From NCBI RefSeq assembly GCF_039928515.1, contig NZ_JBDSSZ010000114.1: a stretch of 64,000 nt of DNA; one strand, 5' to 3'. Below are positions 9,332 to 18,012 of this stretch, in pieces. A program made the position numbers and the translations under genes. Under the pieces are notes generated by a model that ran no database searches, was not told the origin of the DNA, and saw nothing but the letters and a program-made list of their open reading frames with translations. The number at the start of each line of letters is the position of its first letter. Within the stretch, counting starts at the first letter, position 1. Origin of the DNA: Capsulimonas sp039928515. Its GTDB lineage: Bacteria; Armatimonadota; Armatimonadia; Armatimonadales; Capsulimonadaceae.

Positions 9332-9370
9332 TTTCCCGTCACGGCAAACGCCGTGGCGGGAAAAATTTTC
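9332..9370 (+). terminator. Terminator hairpin after the long BSP gene
   Basis: TTTCCCG-CACGGC pairs with GCCGTG-CGGGAAA around an AAAC loop, followed by AATTTT. Confidence 0.75.
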
Positions 9371-9440
9371 CCGAGTTCCACCGGCGCCGCTTCTATCCAG
9401 CGTGCGTCCCGAAAACACTTCACACCATTGGGGAAACGCC

Positions 9441-10574
9441 ATGAATTCAACAACATCAACGCGCCGCGCCGCATGGACCATGCTGCCCGCATTGCTCTTG
9501 ATGGCTGGTATGAGCGCCGCAAGCGCCGCGCCCATACCTCCGCCGCTGCCGCGCAACCTGCAGGCGCTGATGTACTCAACGATGCCTTCCACTACGGCGC
9601 ACAGCCCGGAAATGGCTCTGGACGGCGATCAGAAAAGCTATTTTAAATCCGTCTACGACATGAATGACAACGATATCTTTATGGTGATGTTTTCCAAACC
9701 CATCTCCGTGAAATCGCTGCGGATTGTCACGGGCAACACGGACGGCACAAACGCCGTCACGAACGCCATGGTCGAAACATCCGGCAACGGAATCGCCTTC
9801 AGCAAAGCAGTGGATTTCAACGCCAACGGCGCGGCGTCCGCAAATTTGGATGGCGCGATCGTGAGAGCGATCCGCATTCGCCTCAATAAGAACACAGAAC
9901 TCCCCTCCCTGGTCGTACGCGAAATTACGATCGACAGTCCGGCGAAGATCAGGGGCGTCAAGCAGGGGCCGGGCCGAGGCTTCGTGGATTACTCCGAAGC
10001 GCCCGACGTCGCTGACTGGGCGAAGCGGATGGAGACCCAAATGGATAGCTATTGGGCCAAAACCGCAGAGATCCTGCACTCCGACAACTTTTACACGCCA
10101 AATATGGTCCGTGTTTTCTACCGTGACGGCGACGGGGTTGCTGGAACGGATAACGGCGAGATGGTGGTCAATGCGAAGTGGGCTCGCGCGCACGATGACG
10201 ATACCGGCCTGGGCGTCCATGAGATGACTCACGTTATTCAGGCGACGCCCTACGAACCCGTCTGGATGGTCGAGGGTATTGCGGACTATATTCGCTGGGT
10301 CAAGTTCGAGCCGGAGCACTTCCATCCGCGCATCAATGTCGAACGATCGAAGTACAACGACTCGTATCAAACGACCGCAACGTTCTTAGGCTGGTGCACG
10401 AACCACTACGATGACAAGCTTGTGACCCAGCTGAACGACGCCGTCCGATTTGGAAAGTACAATGACGGCCTGTTCAAAGAGTATTGCGGCAAGGATGTTA
10501 ATACTCTATGGGCGGAGTTCATCGCCGATTACAAGGCGGCCCCGGACAAGATCCTCGCCAAGCGGGGCGCGTAA
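9441..10574 (+). CDS. Secreted basic-secretory-protein (BSP) family metallopeptidase-like protein, short form
   Basis: A 377-residue paralogue of the gene just upstream, with the same signal peptide style, discoidin-like domain and BSP domain. The HExxH motif is HEMTH at residues 260-264, followed by VIQ and a VEGIADYIRW block. It lacks the C-terminal extra domain of the long form and ends shortly after the BSP core. A longer reading frame begins at GTG 9402, but ATG 9441 lines up with the paralogue start and follows a GGGGAAACG site, so I prefer it. Whether the two enzymes differ in target cannot be told; the high similarity points to fairly recent tandem duplication. Confidence 0.8.
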   Translation: MNSTTSTRRAAWTMLPALLLMAGMSAASAAPIPPPLPRNLQALMYSTMPSTTAHSPEMALDGDQKSYFKSVYDMNDNDIFMVMFSKPISVKSLRIVTGNTDGTNAVTNAMVETSGNGIAFSKAVDFNANGAASANLDGAIVRAIRIRLNKNTELPSLVVREITIDSPAKIRGVKQGPGRGFVDYSEAPDVADWAKRMETQMDSYWAKTAEILHSDNFYTPNMVRVFYRDGDGVAGTDNGEMVVNAKWARAHDDDTGLGVHEMTHVIQATPYEPVWMVEGIADYIRWVKFEPEHFHPRINVERSKYNDSYQTTATFLGWCTNHYDDKLVTQLNDAVRFGKYNDGLFKEYCGKDVNTLWAEFIADYKAAPDKILAKRGA

Positions 10575-10592
10575 ACTCCTTCTTTTCGCATC

Positions 10593-10628
10593 TCTATCCC
10601 GTCCCGAACGACTTCGGGACGGGATAGA
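10593..10628 (+). terminator. Hairpin after the short BSP gene
   Basis: TCTATCCCGTCCCGAA pairs with TTCGGGACGGGATAGA (16-bp perfect arms, loop CGAC). The T-run is poor, so it may end transcription only partly or protect the 3' end. Confidence 0.65.
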
Positions 10629-10659
10629 TCTTCGCCGCAGGCGCAATTTCCCTCCTCAC

Positions 10660-10688
10660 TTGACACTATCTAGCTTTCGGAGTAATAA
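10660..10688 (+). promoter_or_regulatory. Sigma70-type promoter of the phosphatase gene
   Basis: TTGACA (10660-10665), 17 bp, TAATAA (10683-10688), about 70 nt upstream of the start codon at 10761. Confidence 0.65.
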
Positions 10689-10760
10689 TACAGTTGGTGA
10701 GGGCCACTAATCTCATTTACGCGGTTCGATGACGAACGGAGAACACGGAGCCGCGCACGG

Positions 10761-11567
10761 ATGATATTTGCTGTCGGCGATATTCATGGACAACTCAATA
10801 TGCTGGAGCCGGCGCTGACCCGGCTGACCGAACGCCTGCGTCCGAACGACGCCGTGATTTTTCTTGGCGACTATATCGACCGCGGTCCAGACAGCGAAGG
10901 CGTGCTGCGACGGCTCATGCGGTTCAAAAAGCAGCATCCGGGAACGATGTTCCTGCGCGGTAACCATGAAGACCTGCTGCTGCGTTCATGTGACGGCGAC
11001 AAGCGACGCGAGGAGCTCTGGCTGCTGAACGGCGGAATGGCGACACTCGCCTCCTTCGGATTGGGCGGCAACTCCAACTGGCGTAAGAAATTCCCACGCT
11101 GGGCGCTCGATTTCCTTGGGGCGACCCACGCGGCGGTCAAATTCACCCATTTCCATTTCGTACATGCTGGCGTCGTTCCCTATGGCGTGGACACTGAAGT
11201 CGAGCCCGATCTGGATGCACGCCTCTGGATCCGCCAGCCCTTCATTCGGCATGGCGACAGTCCCGGACGCATCGTCGTATTCGGACACACGCCGCAGCCG
11301 GATCATCTTCCCCTGATTCACATGAACAAAGTCGGATTGGACACCGGCGCCGGTCAGCGAGGCGGACGCCTAAGTGTCGCCGGATTTGACGACGAATTGC
11401 CGCGTCCCCGCTCTCCTGAGTTCACCCTCTTCCAAGTCTGCGACGATGGAACGGTCACGCCCGACGAGTATGTACGCAACGTCCTGCGGCACCTGCCGCA
11501 AAACGAGCCGACATTCCGTTTCTCGATCCCGTCGATTTCCAGTGCGCCCATCATTCCCACTGAATAG
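10761..11567 (+). CDS. Calcineurin-type Ser/Thr phosphatase or Ap4A hydrolase (metallophosphatase)
   Basis: A 268-residue cytosolic metallophosphoesterase of the PrpE/ApaH/lambda phosphatase group. The dinuclear metal site motifs are in order: GDIHG at residues 6-10, GDYIDRG at about 36-42, RGNHED near 70, a VHAG histidine near 137, and GHTP near 178. These ligands and spacing match protein phosphatases and bis(5'-nucleosyl)-tetraphosphatases. The sequence alone does not separate phosphoprotein from dinucleotide substrates. It is monocistronic: its own promoter is upstream and a strong terminator sits right after it. Confidence 0.85.
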   Translation: MIFAVGDIHGQLNMLEPALTRLTERLRPNDAVIFLGDYIDRGPDSEGVLRRLMRFKKQHPGTMFLRGNHEDLLLRSCDGDKRREELWLLNGGMATLASFGLGGNSNWRKKFPRWALDFLGATHAAVKFTHFHFVHAGVVPYGVDTEVEPDLDARLWIRQPFIRHGDSPGRIVVFGHTPQPDHLPLIHMNKVGLDTGAGQRGGRLSVAGFDDELPRPRSPEFTLFQVCDDGTVTPDEYVRNVLRHLPQNEPTFRFSIPSISSAPIIPTE

Positions 11568-11594
11568 TCATTTCCCTCCGAGGCCGATAAAATC

Positions 11595-11640
11595 ACGTCC
11601 CGTCATCTGGTCTATCGCGGAGACGGGACGTATTTTTTTC
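11595..11640 (+). terminator. Rho-independent terminator of the phosphatase gene
   Basis: ACGTCCCGTC (11595-11604) pairs with GACGGGACGT (11622-11631), followed by ATTTTTTT. Confidence 0.85.
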
Positions 11641-11707
11641 GTTTGCCGCCCAGCCTTTGTCGTTTATCGTCAGCCAGCCATGAATTTTGATAGATTTATT
11701 CAATGTG

Positions 11708-11752
11708 TTACCACAAATTATCACATGACGATAATTACTCGCATTGTGGTAA
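11708..11752. promoter_or_regulatory. Nested inverted repeats upstream of the PQQ-propeller gene
   Basis: Outer arms TTACCACA (11708-11715) and TGTGGTAA (11745-11752) enclose inner arms AATTATC (11716-11722) and GATAATT (11730-11736). It lies about 110 bp before the start codon in an AT-rich stretch. The function is unknown; an operator or a cruciform is possible. Confidence 0.45.
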
Positions 11753-11859
11753 TGGCAACCAGATAAACTCTAGAAACTGAACGTCTTTCAGGTATCCTTA
11801 TTGATGAGCAGGATGGCAGTAATTTCTACATATTGCTCATTAGTTTTTGGAGGACCTTT

Positions 11860-13647
11860 ATGGCTCGATTGTTTCGATGTTTCACACCGACTGCTCTCAT
11901 AGGGGCAATGGCGCTTGGCCTTGCCTTTTCGGCGAACGCGGCTCCCAGCAGCGATGCTGTGACGTACCGCACCAATCCCGCGCATACCGCACAGGCGACA
12001 ATGCCGGATTTCAGCTTGCCGCTTGAGAAGAAGTGGGATGTCGATCTGGGCGTCACCGCCAAATATCCATTGATTGCGGCGGGCAAGGTGTTTGTTGTGC
12101 TGCCGTCCTCCTCATCATCAACAACGAGCGGTCACCATAGCGCGCTGATTGCTTTTGACGCGGCGACGGGCCACGTGGCGTGGGGTCCGATTGCGCTTCC
12201 CGCATCAACTTATGGATGGGCAGCGGCATGTTATGATAACGGACGCATCTTTATCAATACCGATGGATCGATATCACCCCTCGGCGGATTGATGGCGGCT
12301 TACTCCGCAGCAAACGGCTCCCTCCAGTGGAGCTCGACCCTTCCGGTCCAATATGGGTTCAGCTCCGCGCCATCTGCATTGAACGGCTACGTTTATACCG
12401 GCGGCGCCGGAACCGGCGGAACCGTGTACTGCGTGCGTGAATCCGATGGAACCGTCATGTGGCAGGGCGGCGTTTCAGGCGGCGATTCTTCTTCGCCCGC
12501 AGTTACTCCCGCAAAGGTCTACGCCGGCTATGCATGCGGGCAGACCTTCAGCTTTGACGCCCTGAGCGGAGCATTGGCATGGCATCTGTCCACGGGATGT
12601 GCAGGAGGAGGAGGAGCCACATCAGCCTTCTATAATAACCTCGTCTTCATCCGTCAGTACTATGCGCCCAATGGCCCGACCTGGTTGTCCGCTGCGCTCG
12701 ACAGCACTACCGGCAATGTTGTCAAAGTCTTGCCGGAACTCGGCGCCCTGGCTTTCGATAACAATATGGTCTTTGGGATTTCCAACAGCGCCCTCACCGC
12801 CGTAAAAATCAGCGACTGGACGACTGCCTGGACGGTCAATAACGCGATCGACGCTCCGGTGACCGCTCCCACTGTGGTGAACGGCGTTGTTTATGTCGGC
12901 ACGACCAGCGGCAAGCTCCAGGGCTTCAACGAACAGACCGCCAAGCTCGTCGCCTCAGTCGACCTTGGCGCAGCGCCTTCGCCTACATCGGAGTCGAATG
13001 TCGACATGGCTGCTGGAAACGGTATCATGGTGATTCCGGCGGGAACACATTTGATTGCCGTAGGCTCTCAGTTCACATTAAGCAGCATTACAGCAACACC
13101 GCAGAATGCAATTGGCGGGGCCAACATCAGTGTTACTGTTACACTCACAAGCAAGGCCCCAGTGGGTGGCTCCGTAATTGCGCTGACAAGTTCTGACGCT
13201 CACCTTGTGGTTCCTTCTTCAATTGCGGTTCCCGTCGGTTCATTGAGCGTCTCTTTTGTCGCGCATACCACAAAGACAAACACAGGAGTGCAGGCAAAAT
13301 TAGCCGCTTCGTTCAACGGACTTACCAAAGAGGTTCCGATCGGGCTTCTCCCAGATGGCCTTGTGTCTTTTACCATCAGCCCAAGTTCCGTCGCCCATGG
13401 CGGTGTCGCGAAGGGAATCTTGACGCTGGCTTACCCCGCGCCGGTAGGCGGATTAAACATTAACTTGTCCTCTGCCTTTGCTCCTCTTGCTCAGCCCAGC
13501 GTGACGCACATCGTCATTCCTGCTGGGCAGTCGGTCGGAACGTTCAGCATTCGCACGGGCGCTGTTCTGACTGCGGTTCCTGTGAACATCGGAGCGCAAG
13601 TCGCATATAGCAATACACTGATACAGGCTGTGACACTGACCCCTTAA
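11860..13647 (+). CDS. Secreted PQQ-like beta-propeller protein with Ig-like tail
   Basis: A 595-residue exported protein. Signal peptide at about 1-27 (ends ...FSANAAPS). The N-terminal ~400 residues show repeated PQQ-propeller blades (for example LIAFDAATGHVAWG, VYCVRESDGTVMWQ, KLQGFNEQTAKLVAS). The C-terminal ~190 residues are two Ig-like/calx-beta-like repeats related to the repeats of the protein at 1357. No catalytic residues are evident, so it may be a binding or scaffolding protein rather than a quinoprotein dehydrogenase. ATG 11860 follows GGAGGACC closely; a longer frame from TTG 11833 lacks such a site. Its nearest relative in the window is the propeller gene at 30477. Confidence 0.8.
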   Translation: MARLFRCFTPTALIGAMALGLAFSANAAPSSDAVTYRTNPAHTAQATMPDFSLPLEKKWDVDLGVTAKYPLIAAGKVFVVLPSSSSSTTSGHHSALIAFDAATGHVAWGPIALPASTYGWAAACYDNGRIFINTDGSISPLGGLMAAYSAANGSLQWSSTLPVQYGFSSAPSALNGYVYTGGAGTGGTVYCVRESDGTVMWQGGVSGGDSSSPAVTPAKVYAGYACGQTFSFDALSGALAWHLSTGCAGGGGATSAFYNNLVFIRQYYAPNGPTWLSAALDSTTGNVVKVLPELGALAFDNNMVFGISNSALTAVKISDWTTAWTVNNAIDAPVTAPTVVNGVVYVGTTSGKLQGFNEQTAKLVASVDLGAAPSPTSESNVDMAAGNGIMVIPAGTHLIAVGSQFTLSSITATPQNAIGGANISVTVTLTSKAPVGGSVIALTSSDAHLVVPSSIAVPVGSLSVSFVAHTTKTNTGVQAKLAASFNGLTKEVPIGLLPDGLVSFTISPSSVAHGGVAKGILTLAYPAPVGGLNINLSSAFAPLAQPSVTHIVIPAGQSVGTFSIRTGAVLTAVPVNIGAQVAYSNTLIQAVTLTP

Positions 13648-13670
13648 GAAAAATCATCGACCTCAGTTTT

Positions 13671-13700
13671 CCAAGGCAAAGGAGTTCTCCTTTGCCTTGG
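13671..13700 (+). terminator. Hairpin after the PQQ-propeller gene
   Basis: CCAAGGCAAAGGA pairs perfectly with TCCTTTGCCTTGG (13-bp arms, loop GTTC). The tail is only mildly T-rich. Confidence 0.65.
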
Positions 13701-13775
13701 GGCCTTCCCTTCTCTGGGGAATCATAAGGAAGAACAGCAGGAAGCGCGCCTGCCTGTATCGAATTAACCAAAATT

Positions 13776-14531
13776 ATGAGCCAGACATGCTATTATCATC
13801 CGTCGCTTCCCATCGTCGCGACCTGTAGTCAGTGCGGCATCCCGCTTTGCAATGACTGTACAAACCGGATCGGCGCCGCTACCGCCTGCAAGCAGTGCGC
13901 GCCGGCCGTACAGACACGCCTTCAAAATGCTCCGACAGCAAATGCATATTCTCCTCAGCCAATGCCGGGGAACTTGCAGGCTCCGTACGGAGGACCGCAA
14001 ACACCCTACGGCGGACCTCAAGCGCCATACGGAGCGCCTCAGGATCTACAAGCTCCTTATGGATCTCCGCAAGCGCCTTATGGCGCCCCTGATATGGGCG
14101 GCTCGCGATACGCTGACGTAGCGGAATCATCCGGCAGCGTTCCCCTCGGACTGCTCCTAGGCGCCGTGATCGGAGTCGTTGGCTCGATCGCCGTTCTCAA
14201 GATCTTGTTTTACGCCCACTTTGGCCTGGCCTGGCTTTACATCGGCGTTGGATATGGGATTGGATATGGCATATGGAGCCAAACCCGGCGCGGCAGCGTC
14301 GGTCTCGCCTTTGCGGCGATTGGGATTATGATCGCCAGCCTATTCATCGCACATCTCGTCTATGCGGGCGACATTCTCAACCAGGCGCGGGCGCAGGGCA
14401 ACGCGGATCCTGGGGTTACTATTTTTGATGCGCTCCCCGTCGCCATGAGCTCGTTCAGCCCGATGCACTGGGTTTGCATTTTGATCGGCCTCGCGGCATG
14501 CTGGCGCGGCGTTGAGCAGCAGTCTTCTTAG
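13776..14531 (+). CDS. B-box-like zinc finger membrane protein with PYG repeats
   Basis: A 251-residue membrane protein of unknown function. Residues 1-42 hold a cysteine/histidine set (C5, H8, C17, C20, C25, C28, C38, C41) spaced like a B-box or related zinc finger. Residues ~55-105 are a proline/glycine/tyrosine-rich linker of short repeats built on APYGxPQ. From ~120 on there are three or four hydrophobic helices, so the zinc finger would sit in the cytosol tethered to the membrane. The design (small zinc finger, low-complexity linker, polytopic tail) is seen in many bacterial proteins without assigned roles. It appears to be a single-gene unit. Confidence 0.65.
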   Translation: MSQTCYYHPSLPIVATCSQCGIPLCNDCTNRIGAATACKQCAPAVQTRLQNAPTANAYSPQPMPGNLQAPYGGPQTPYGGPQAPYGAPQDLQAPYGSPQAPYGAPDMGGSRYADVAESSGSVPLGLLLGAVIGVVGSIAVLKILFYAHFGLAWLYIGVGYGIGYGIWSQTRRGSVGLAFAAIGIMIASLFIAHLVYAGDILNQARAQGNADPGVTIFDALPVAMSSFSPMHWVCILIGLAACWRGVEQQSS

Positions 14532-14582
14532 ACAAGTTAATCGCCTCTTCTTTTGTATTCGCCAAGAGAAGGGGCATATTAT

Positions 14583-15085
14583 TTAACCGGCTGCCCCAGC
14601 CTGCGTCGCTTCTGGGACTTCCACCAGTCGTCCGGTTTTCACATCGTATACATAACCATAGATCGGGACATTTCGATATGATCCCCGGCATGGGAGCCTA
14701 GCCCCTGGCCGATGTCGCGCCAGCCATTTTCGTCCACCACCGCTGTTTCCAAACTGTTCGCGAGAAGTCCGCGAATCACCCCATTCGTGAAAAACTCCAT
14801 TCCACAATCCGTATGGTGGATCACGAACCATTCCTTCGTACCCAGCAGTTTATGCGAGATTACCAACGAACGAATGGCGTCGTCACTGGCGCAGCCATCG
14901 GTATTTCGGATGACATGTGCGTCGCCCTCGGCAAGGCCTGCGTATTTGGCGAGGTCAAGACGCGCATCCATGCAGGTTAAGATGGCGAACTGGCGCGCCG
15001 GCGGCAGAGCTAACGCTGCTTTGGCTCCAAAATTGGCGGCGTAAGCGGCGTTAGCCGAGAGAACTTAATCGTGAACAGTGGTCAT
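14583..15085 (-). pseudogene. Decayed beta-carbonic anhydrase
   Basis: Reading the minus strand from ATG 15085 gives MTTVHD, then a TAA at 15065-15067 as codon 7. After this the frame continues as a clear beta-class carbonic anhydrase, which interconverts CO2 and bicarbonate: CMDARLDL, VIRN, ASDDAIRSL, HHTDCG. This frame runs to about 14640 and ends out of register at MSRSMVMYTM. The family's C-terminal end (PIYGYVYDVKTGRLVEV) is present at 14585-14660 but in another frame, and the ~35 residues normally between are missing. So one nonsense codon, one internal deletion and one frameshift are all visible. The motif that is usually NAGG reads NTDG here. The zinc-ligand region is otherwise intact, which suggests recent loss. 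A short in-frame product from ATG 14971 would lack essential parts. Confidence 0.85.
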
Positions 15086-15287
15086 GAGTGTTATCGCCTT
15101 TCCTAAAAGTGACTGAATTCTTATTTTACTACAAAAAACATGGTTAAAGTGGTGATATTATTGATATTCGATGACAAAGATCTCAAATAATCTTAATGCA
15201 GGAATTGCGGCGGCCGGTCGCGTATTGCACTCGCACACCCGCAATCATCGCGATCACACGTATTCCCAATCACAGGAGGGCTCTCAC

Positions 15288-15599
15288 ATGAGTTCACAGC
15301 CGAACTGGACAAAAATCGCGCAGTCGCCGCAGTTCCGCGCCCTGCTTGCGGACAAGACGGCGTTTATCGTCCCCGTCACCGCGTTCTTTCTCGCCTTCTA
15401 CTTTGCCCTGCCGATCATGACGTCATACTTCGGCGGCGTACTGAACCGGCCGGCGTTCGGATCGATTACATGGGCCTGGGTGTTTGCGTTCGCTCAGTTC
15501 GTCATGACCTGGTCTCTGTCCTCACTCTACACCAAGCGCGCGGAGCGGTTCGATGCTCAGGTGGTTGAGATTTTGAAGTCCGAGACGGAAAAGGAATAA
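15288..15599 (+). CDS. yjcH: DUF485 inner-membrane protein (YjcH-like)
   Basis: A 103-residue DUF485 protein with two transmembrane helices (about 25-47 and 60-82). It is the usual small partner encoded just before acetate permease ActP, and is taken to help the symporter although its job is unproved. ATG 15288 follows CAGGAGG with good spacing; a longer frame from 15171 has no ribosome site. Only 4 bp separate it from actP, so the two are surely co-transcribed. Confidence 0.88.
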   Translation: MSSQPNWTKIAQSPQFRALLADKTAFIVPVTAFFLAFYFALPIMTSYFGGVLNRPAFGSITWAWVFAFAQFVMTWSLSSLYTKRAERFDAQVVEILKSETEKE

Positions 15600-15603
15600 C
15601 ACG

Positions 15604-17169
15604 ATGCATTCGCTTCCCTTCGTGCTGTTTCTGGCGATTGTCGCCATGACGCTCGTCATCACCTATATCGCCGCGCGAAAGACAAACAGCGCCAGTGAAT
15701 TTTACACGGGAGGCGGCGGCCTCACCGGGTGGCAGAACGGCCTGGCGATCGCCGGCGATTACATGTCCGCCGCTTCGTTCCTGGGCATTGCCGGATCGAT
15801 TGCACTGGCGGGTTTTGACGGATTCTTTTACAGCATTGGATTTCTCGTCGCTTATCTCGTCGTGCTCTATCTCGTGGCGGAGCCGCTGCGCAACCTTGGC
15901 AAGTACACGATGGCGGATATGCTGGCGTCGCGTTTCCCTGAGCGAGGCGTACGCGGCTGCGCGGCGGTGAACTCGATCGTCATCTCCATTTTCTACATGC
16001 TGGCGCAGCTGACCGGCGCGGGCGGTCTGATCCACCTGCTGCTCGGCATCGAAAACAAAACCGCCATCGCGATTGTCGGCGTGCTGATGACGGTCTATGT
16101 CATCTTTGGCGGCATGCGCGCCACAAGCTGGGTGCAGATCATCAAGGCCGTTCTGCTGATCGCGGGAACCATTGTTTTGTCGCTCCTGGTGCTGGCGAAG
16201 TTCGGCTGGAGCGTACCGCATATGTTCGATCAGCTCCAGATCGTCACGCCGCTGAAGGAGAAGTTCCTGTGGCCCGGCAATAAGTTTAAGGACCCACTGG
16301 ACACGCTCTCGCTCAATCTGGCCCTTGTCCTAGGAACGGCAGGCTTGCCGCATATCCTGATCCGATTCTTCACCGTGAAGGACGCGCCCACGGCGCGCAA
16401 GTCGGTCGTCTCGGCGACTTGGCTGATCGGTATCTTTTACGTCATGACCATGTTCCTTGGCTTCGGCGCCGCCGCCTTTGTGGGCCATGACGCGATTGTC
16501 GCCGCGCAAAAAGAGGGCAACATGGCCGCGCCGCTTCTGGCGAAGGCGCTGGGCGGCGATTTCCTGTTCGCCTTTATCTCGGCGGTCGCGTTCGCCACGA
16601 TCCTGGCTGTCGTTACGGGTCTCGTGCTCTCGGCAGCGTCGGCGTTTGCGCATGATATCTACAACCAGATCATCAAACGCGGCAAGGCGACAGAGCAGGA
16701 GCAGATCGGCATGGCGCGCTACGCCTCCGTCGGCGTCTCTATCATCTCCATCGCGCTCGCCCTGTTCGCCGGAAGCCTGAACGTCGCGTTCCTAGTTTCG
16801 CTGGCGTTCGCCGTCGCGGCGAGCGCTAATCTCCCCGTCATCCTGCTGACGATCTACTGGCGCCGCTTCAACGCCACCGGCGCGATGGCCGGAATGGCGG
16901 CGGGCCTTATCAGCTCTCTGGTGCTGGTAGCGCTCAGTCCGAACGTCTGGGACCCGGAAGCCGGCAAGGCAATCCTTCAGGGAGCGCCGCTCTTTCATCT
17001 CAAAAATCCTGGTATCTACTCGATCCCGATCGGCTTCCTCGGCGCGATCATCGGCTCGCTGGTGTCGAAAAAGCCAGACGAGGCGAAGTTCGACGAGATT
17101 CTGGTGCGCGCGCACACGGGTATGTCGCATACGCCCGCCGTGGATGAAACAGAGATGGTGTCTCATTGA
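15604..17169 (+). CDS. actP: Cation/acetate symporter ActP (SSS family)
   Basis: A 521-residue sodium:solute symporter with about 13 membrane helices. It imports acetate and similar short carboxylates with a cation. The family hallmarks are visible: an N-terminal ASEFYTGGGGL-like segment, GDYMSAASFLG near residues 51-61, and a LASRFPERGVR loop. Its length matches E. coli ActP (~550) with a slightly shorter C-terminus. It follows yjcH by 4 bp, and its stop overlaps the next start (TGATG), so translation of the downstream gene is probably coupled. Confidence 0.9.
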   Translation: MHSLPFVLFLAIVAMTLVITYIAARKTNSASEFYTGGGGLTGWQNGLAIAGDYMSAASFLGIAGSIALAGFDGFFYSIGFLVAYLVVLYLVAEPLRNLGKYTMADMLASRFPERGVRGCAAVNSIVISIFYMLAQLTGAGGLIHLLLGIENKTAIAIVGVLMTVYVIFGGMRATSWVQIIKAVLLIAGTIVLSLLVLAKFGWSVPHMFDQLQIVTPLKEKFLWPGNKFKDPLDTLSLNLALVLGTAGLPHILIRFFTVKDAPTARKSVVSATWLIGIFYVMTMFLGFGAAAFVGHDAIVAAQKEGNMAAPLLAKALGGDFLFAFISAVAFATILAVVTGLVLSAASAFAHDIYNQIIKRGKATEQEQIGMARYASVGVSIISIALALFAGSLNVAFLVSLAFAVAASANLPVILLTIYWRRFNATGAMAGMAAGLISSLVLVALSPNVWDPEAGKAILQGAPLFHLKNPGIYSIPIGFLGAIIGSLVSKKPDEAKFDEILVRAHTGMSHTPAVDETEMVSH

Positions 17170-17981
17170 TGCCTGAAATGTTTAAGATGCTGGATGCATC
17201 CGGTTATGAAACGGAACCGTTCGACCGAGGCGCTCTTATTACGTACGCTCGTCAAGGGATCGTTCAGCCAACGACGCCAATATTGGAGATCACGACGGGG
17301 AGCTGGAAACCAGCGTCCGAGCTTATTCGGCTCTGGAGCGACAGTCATATGCCGCAGCCGTCAAAGTCGCAATTGGGTGCAAGCAGCGGATTGTCTGGCC
17401 GTACACTCGCGTTAACGATCATCGCTGGGGCAGCGTTGGCGATTGCTGGGGGCTTCCTCGTGCTCAAATTTCGAGCGCGGCCCGCGCCCGCCCCGCAGCA
17501 AACGAGTACAAATCAACCGCAAACCGTGATGACGGCGGATGGACGGTATGCTGTCATCGTGCCTTCCAATTGGGTTCAGCGAAAAACGAAGCGTCCTGGT
17601 GGAGTTGAGTATACGAGTGGTCATCGTCACAGCGGCTTCGGTATGGCTCAAGTGTCTCAGGCCGTACTGACACCAACGGATTTTGCCACATACGTGGATG
17701 GTACGATCCGCGAGTCGTCGAATGCGACTGGCATGAACCCCATCGGCGCTCCAAAGCCTATCACAGTGAATGGATTTTCGGGGCTTCAGCAAGATGTCCG
17801 CAAGGGCAGCTTAGTAGACAATACAAAAATTCGTACGTCGGTACTGCAAACTCCATACGGAATTTATTCAATTATGACATTCGTGGACAGTAACTCAAAT
17901 TTCAGTCTGGACGAATTGGATACGATTCCCAAGTCTTTTCGCCCCATGGCGACGGGCGCCGCCGCTCCATCGCCCCAATAG
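17169..17981 (+). CDS. Membrane-anchored protein with GYF2-like head and PsbP/DcrB-like domain
   Basis: A 270-residue protein. The first ~55 residues (MFKMLDASGYETEPFD..., then an ARQGIVQPTTPI segment) resemble a GYF_2-type cytosolic head. A single transmembrane helix lies at about 78-100. After a proline/glutamine linker the exterior part has TVMTxDGRYAVIVPSNW, a start seen in PsbP/DcrB-like domains. The start overlaps the actP stop by one base (TGATG), so it is part of that transcript. The next gene at 18013 is a clear paralogue. No function is known; a link with acetate transport is only suggested by position. Confidence 0.65.
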   Translation: MPEMFKMLDASGYETEPFDRGALITYARQGIVQPTTPILEITTGSWKPASELIRLWSDSHMPQPSKSQLGASSGLSGRTLALTIIAGAALAIAGGFLVLKFRARPAPAPQQTSTNQPQTVMTADGRYAVIVPSNWVQRKTKRPGGVEYTSGHRHSGFGMAQVSQAVLTPTDFATYVDGTIRESSNATGMNPIGAPKPITVNGFSGLQQDVRKGSLVDNTKIRTSVLQTPYGIYSIMTFVDSNSNFSLDELDTIPKSFRPMATGAAAPSPQ

Positions 17982-18012
17982 TGATGAGGCAAAAGAATAT
18001 GGTTTCTCACGG

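Noticed and set aside
8107..9579. Long open frame (490 codons) opposite the BSP genes
   Set aside because: It spans two real genes and their terminator on the other strand, with no recognisable motif.
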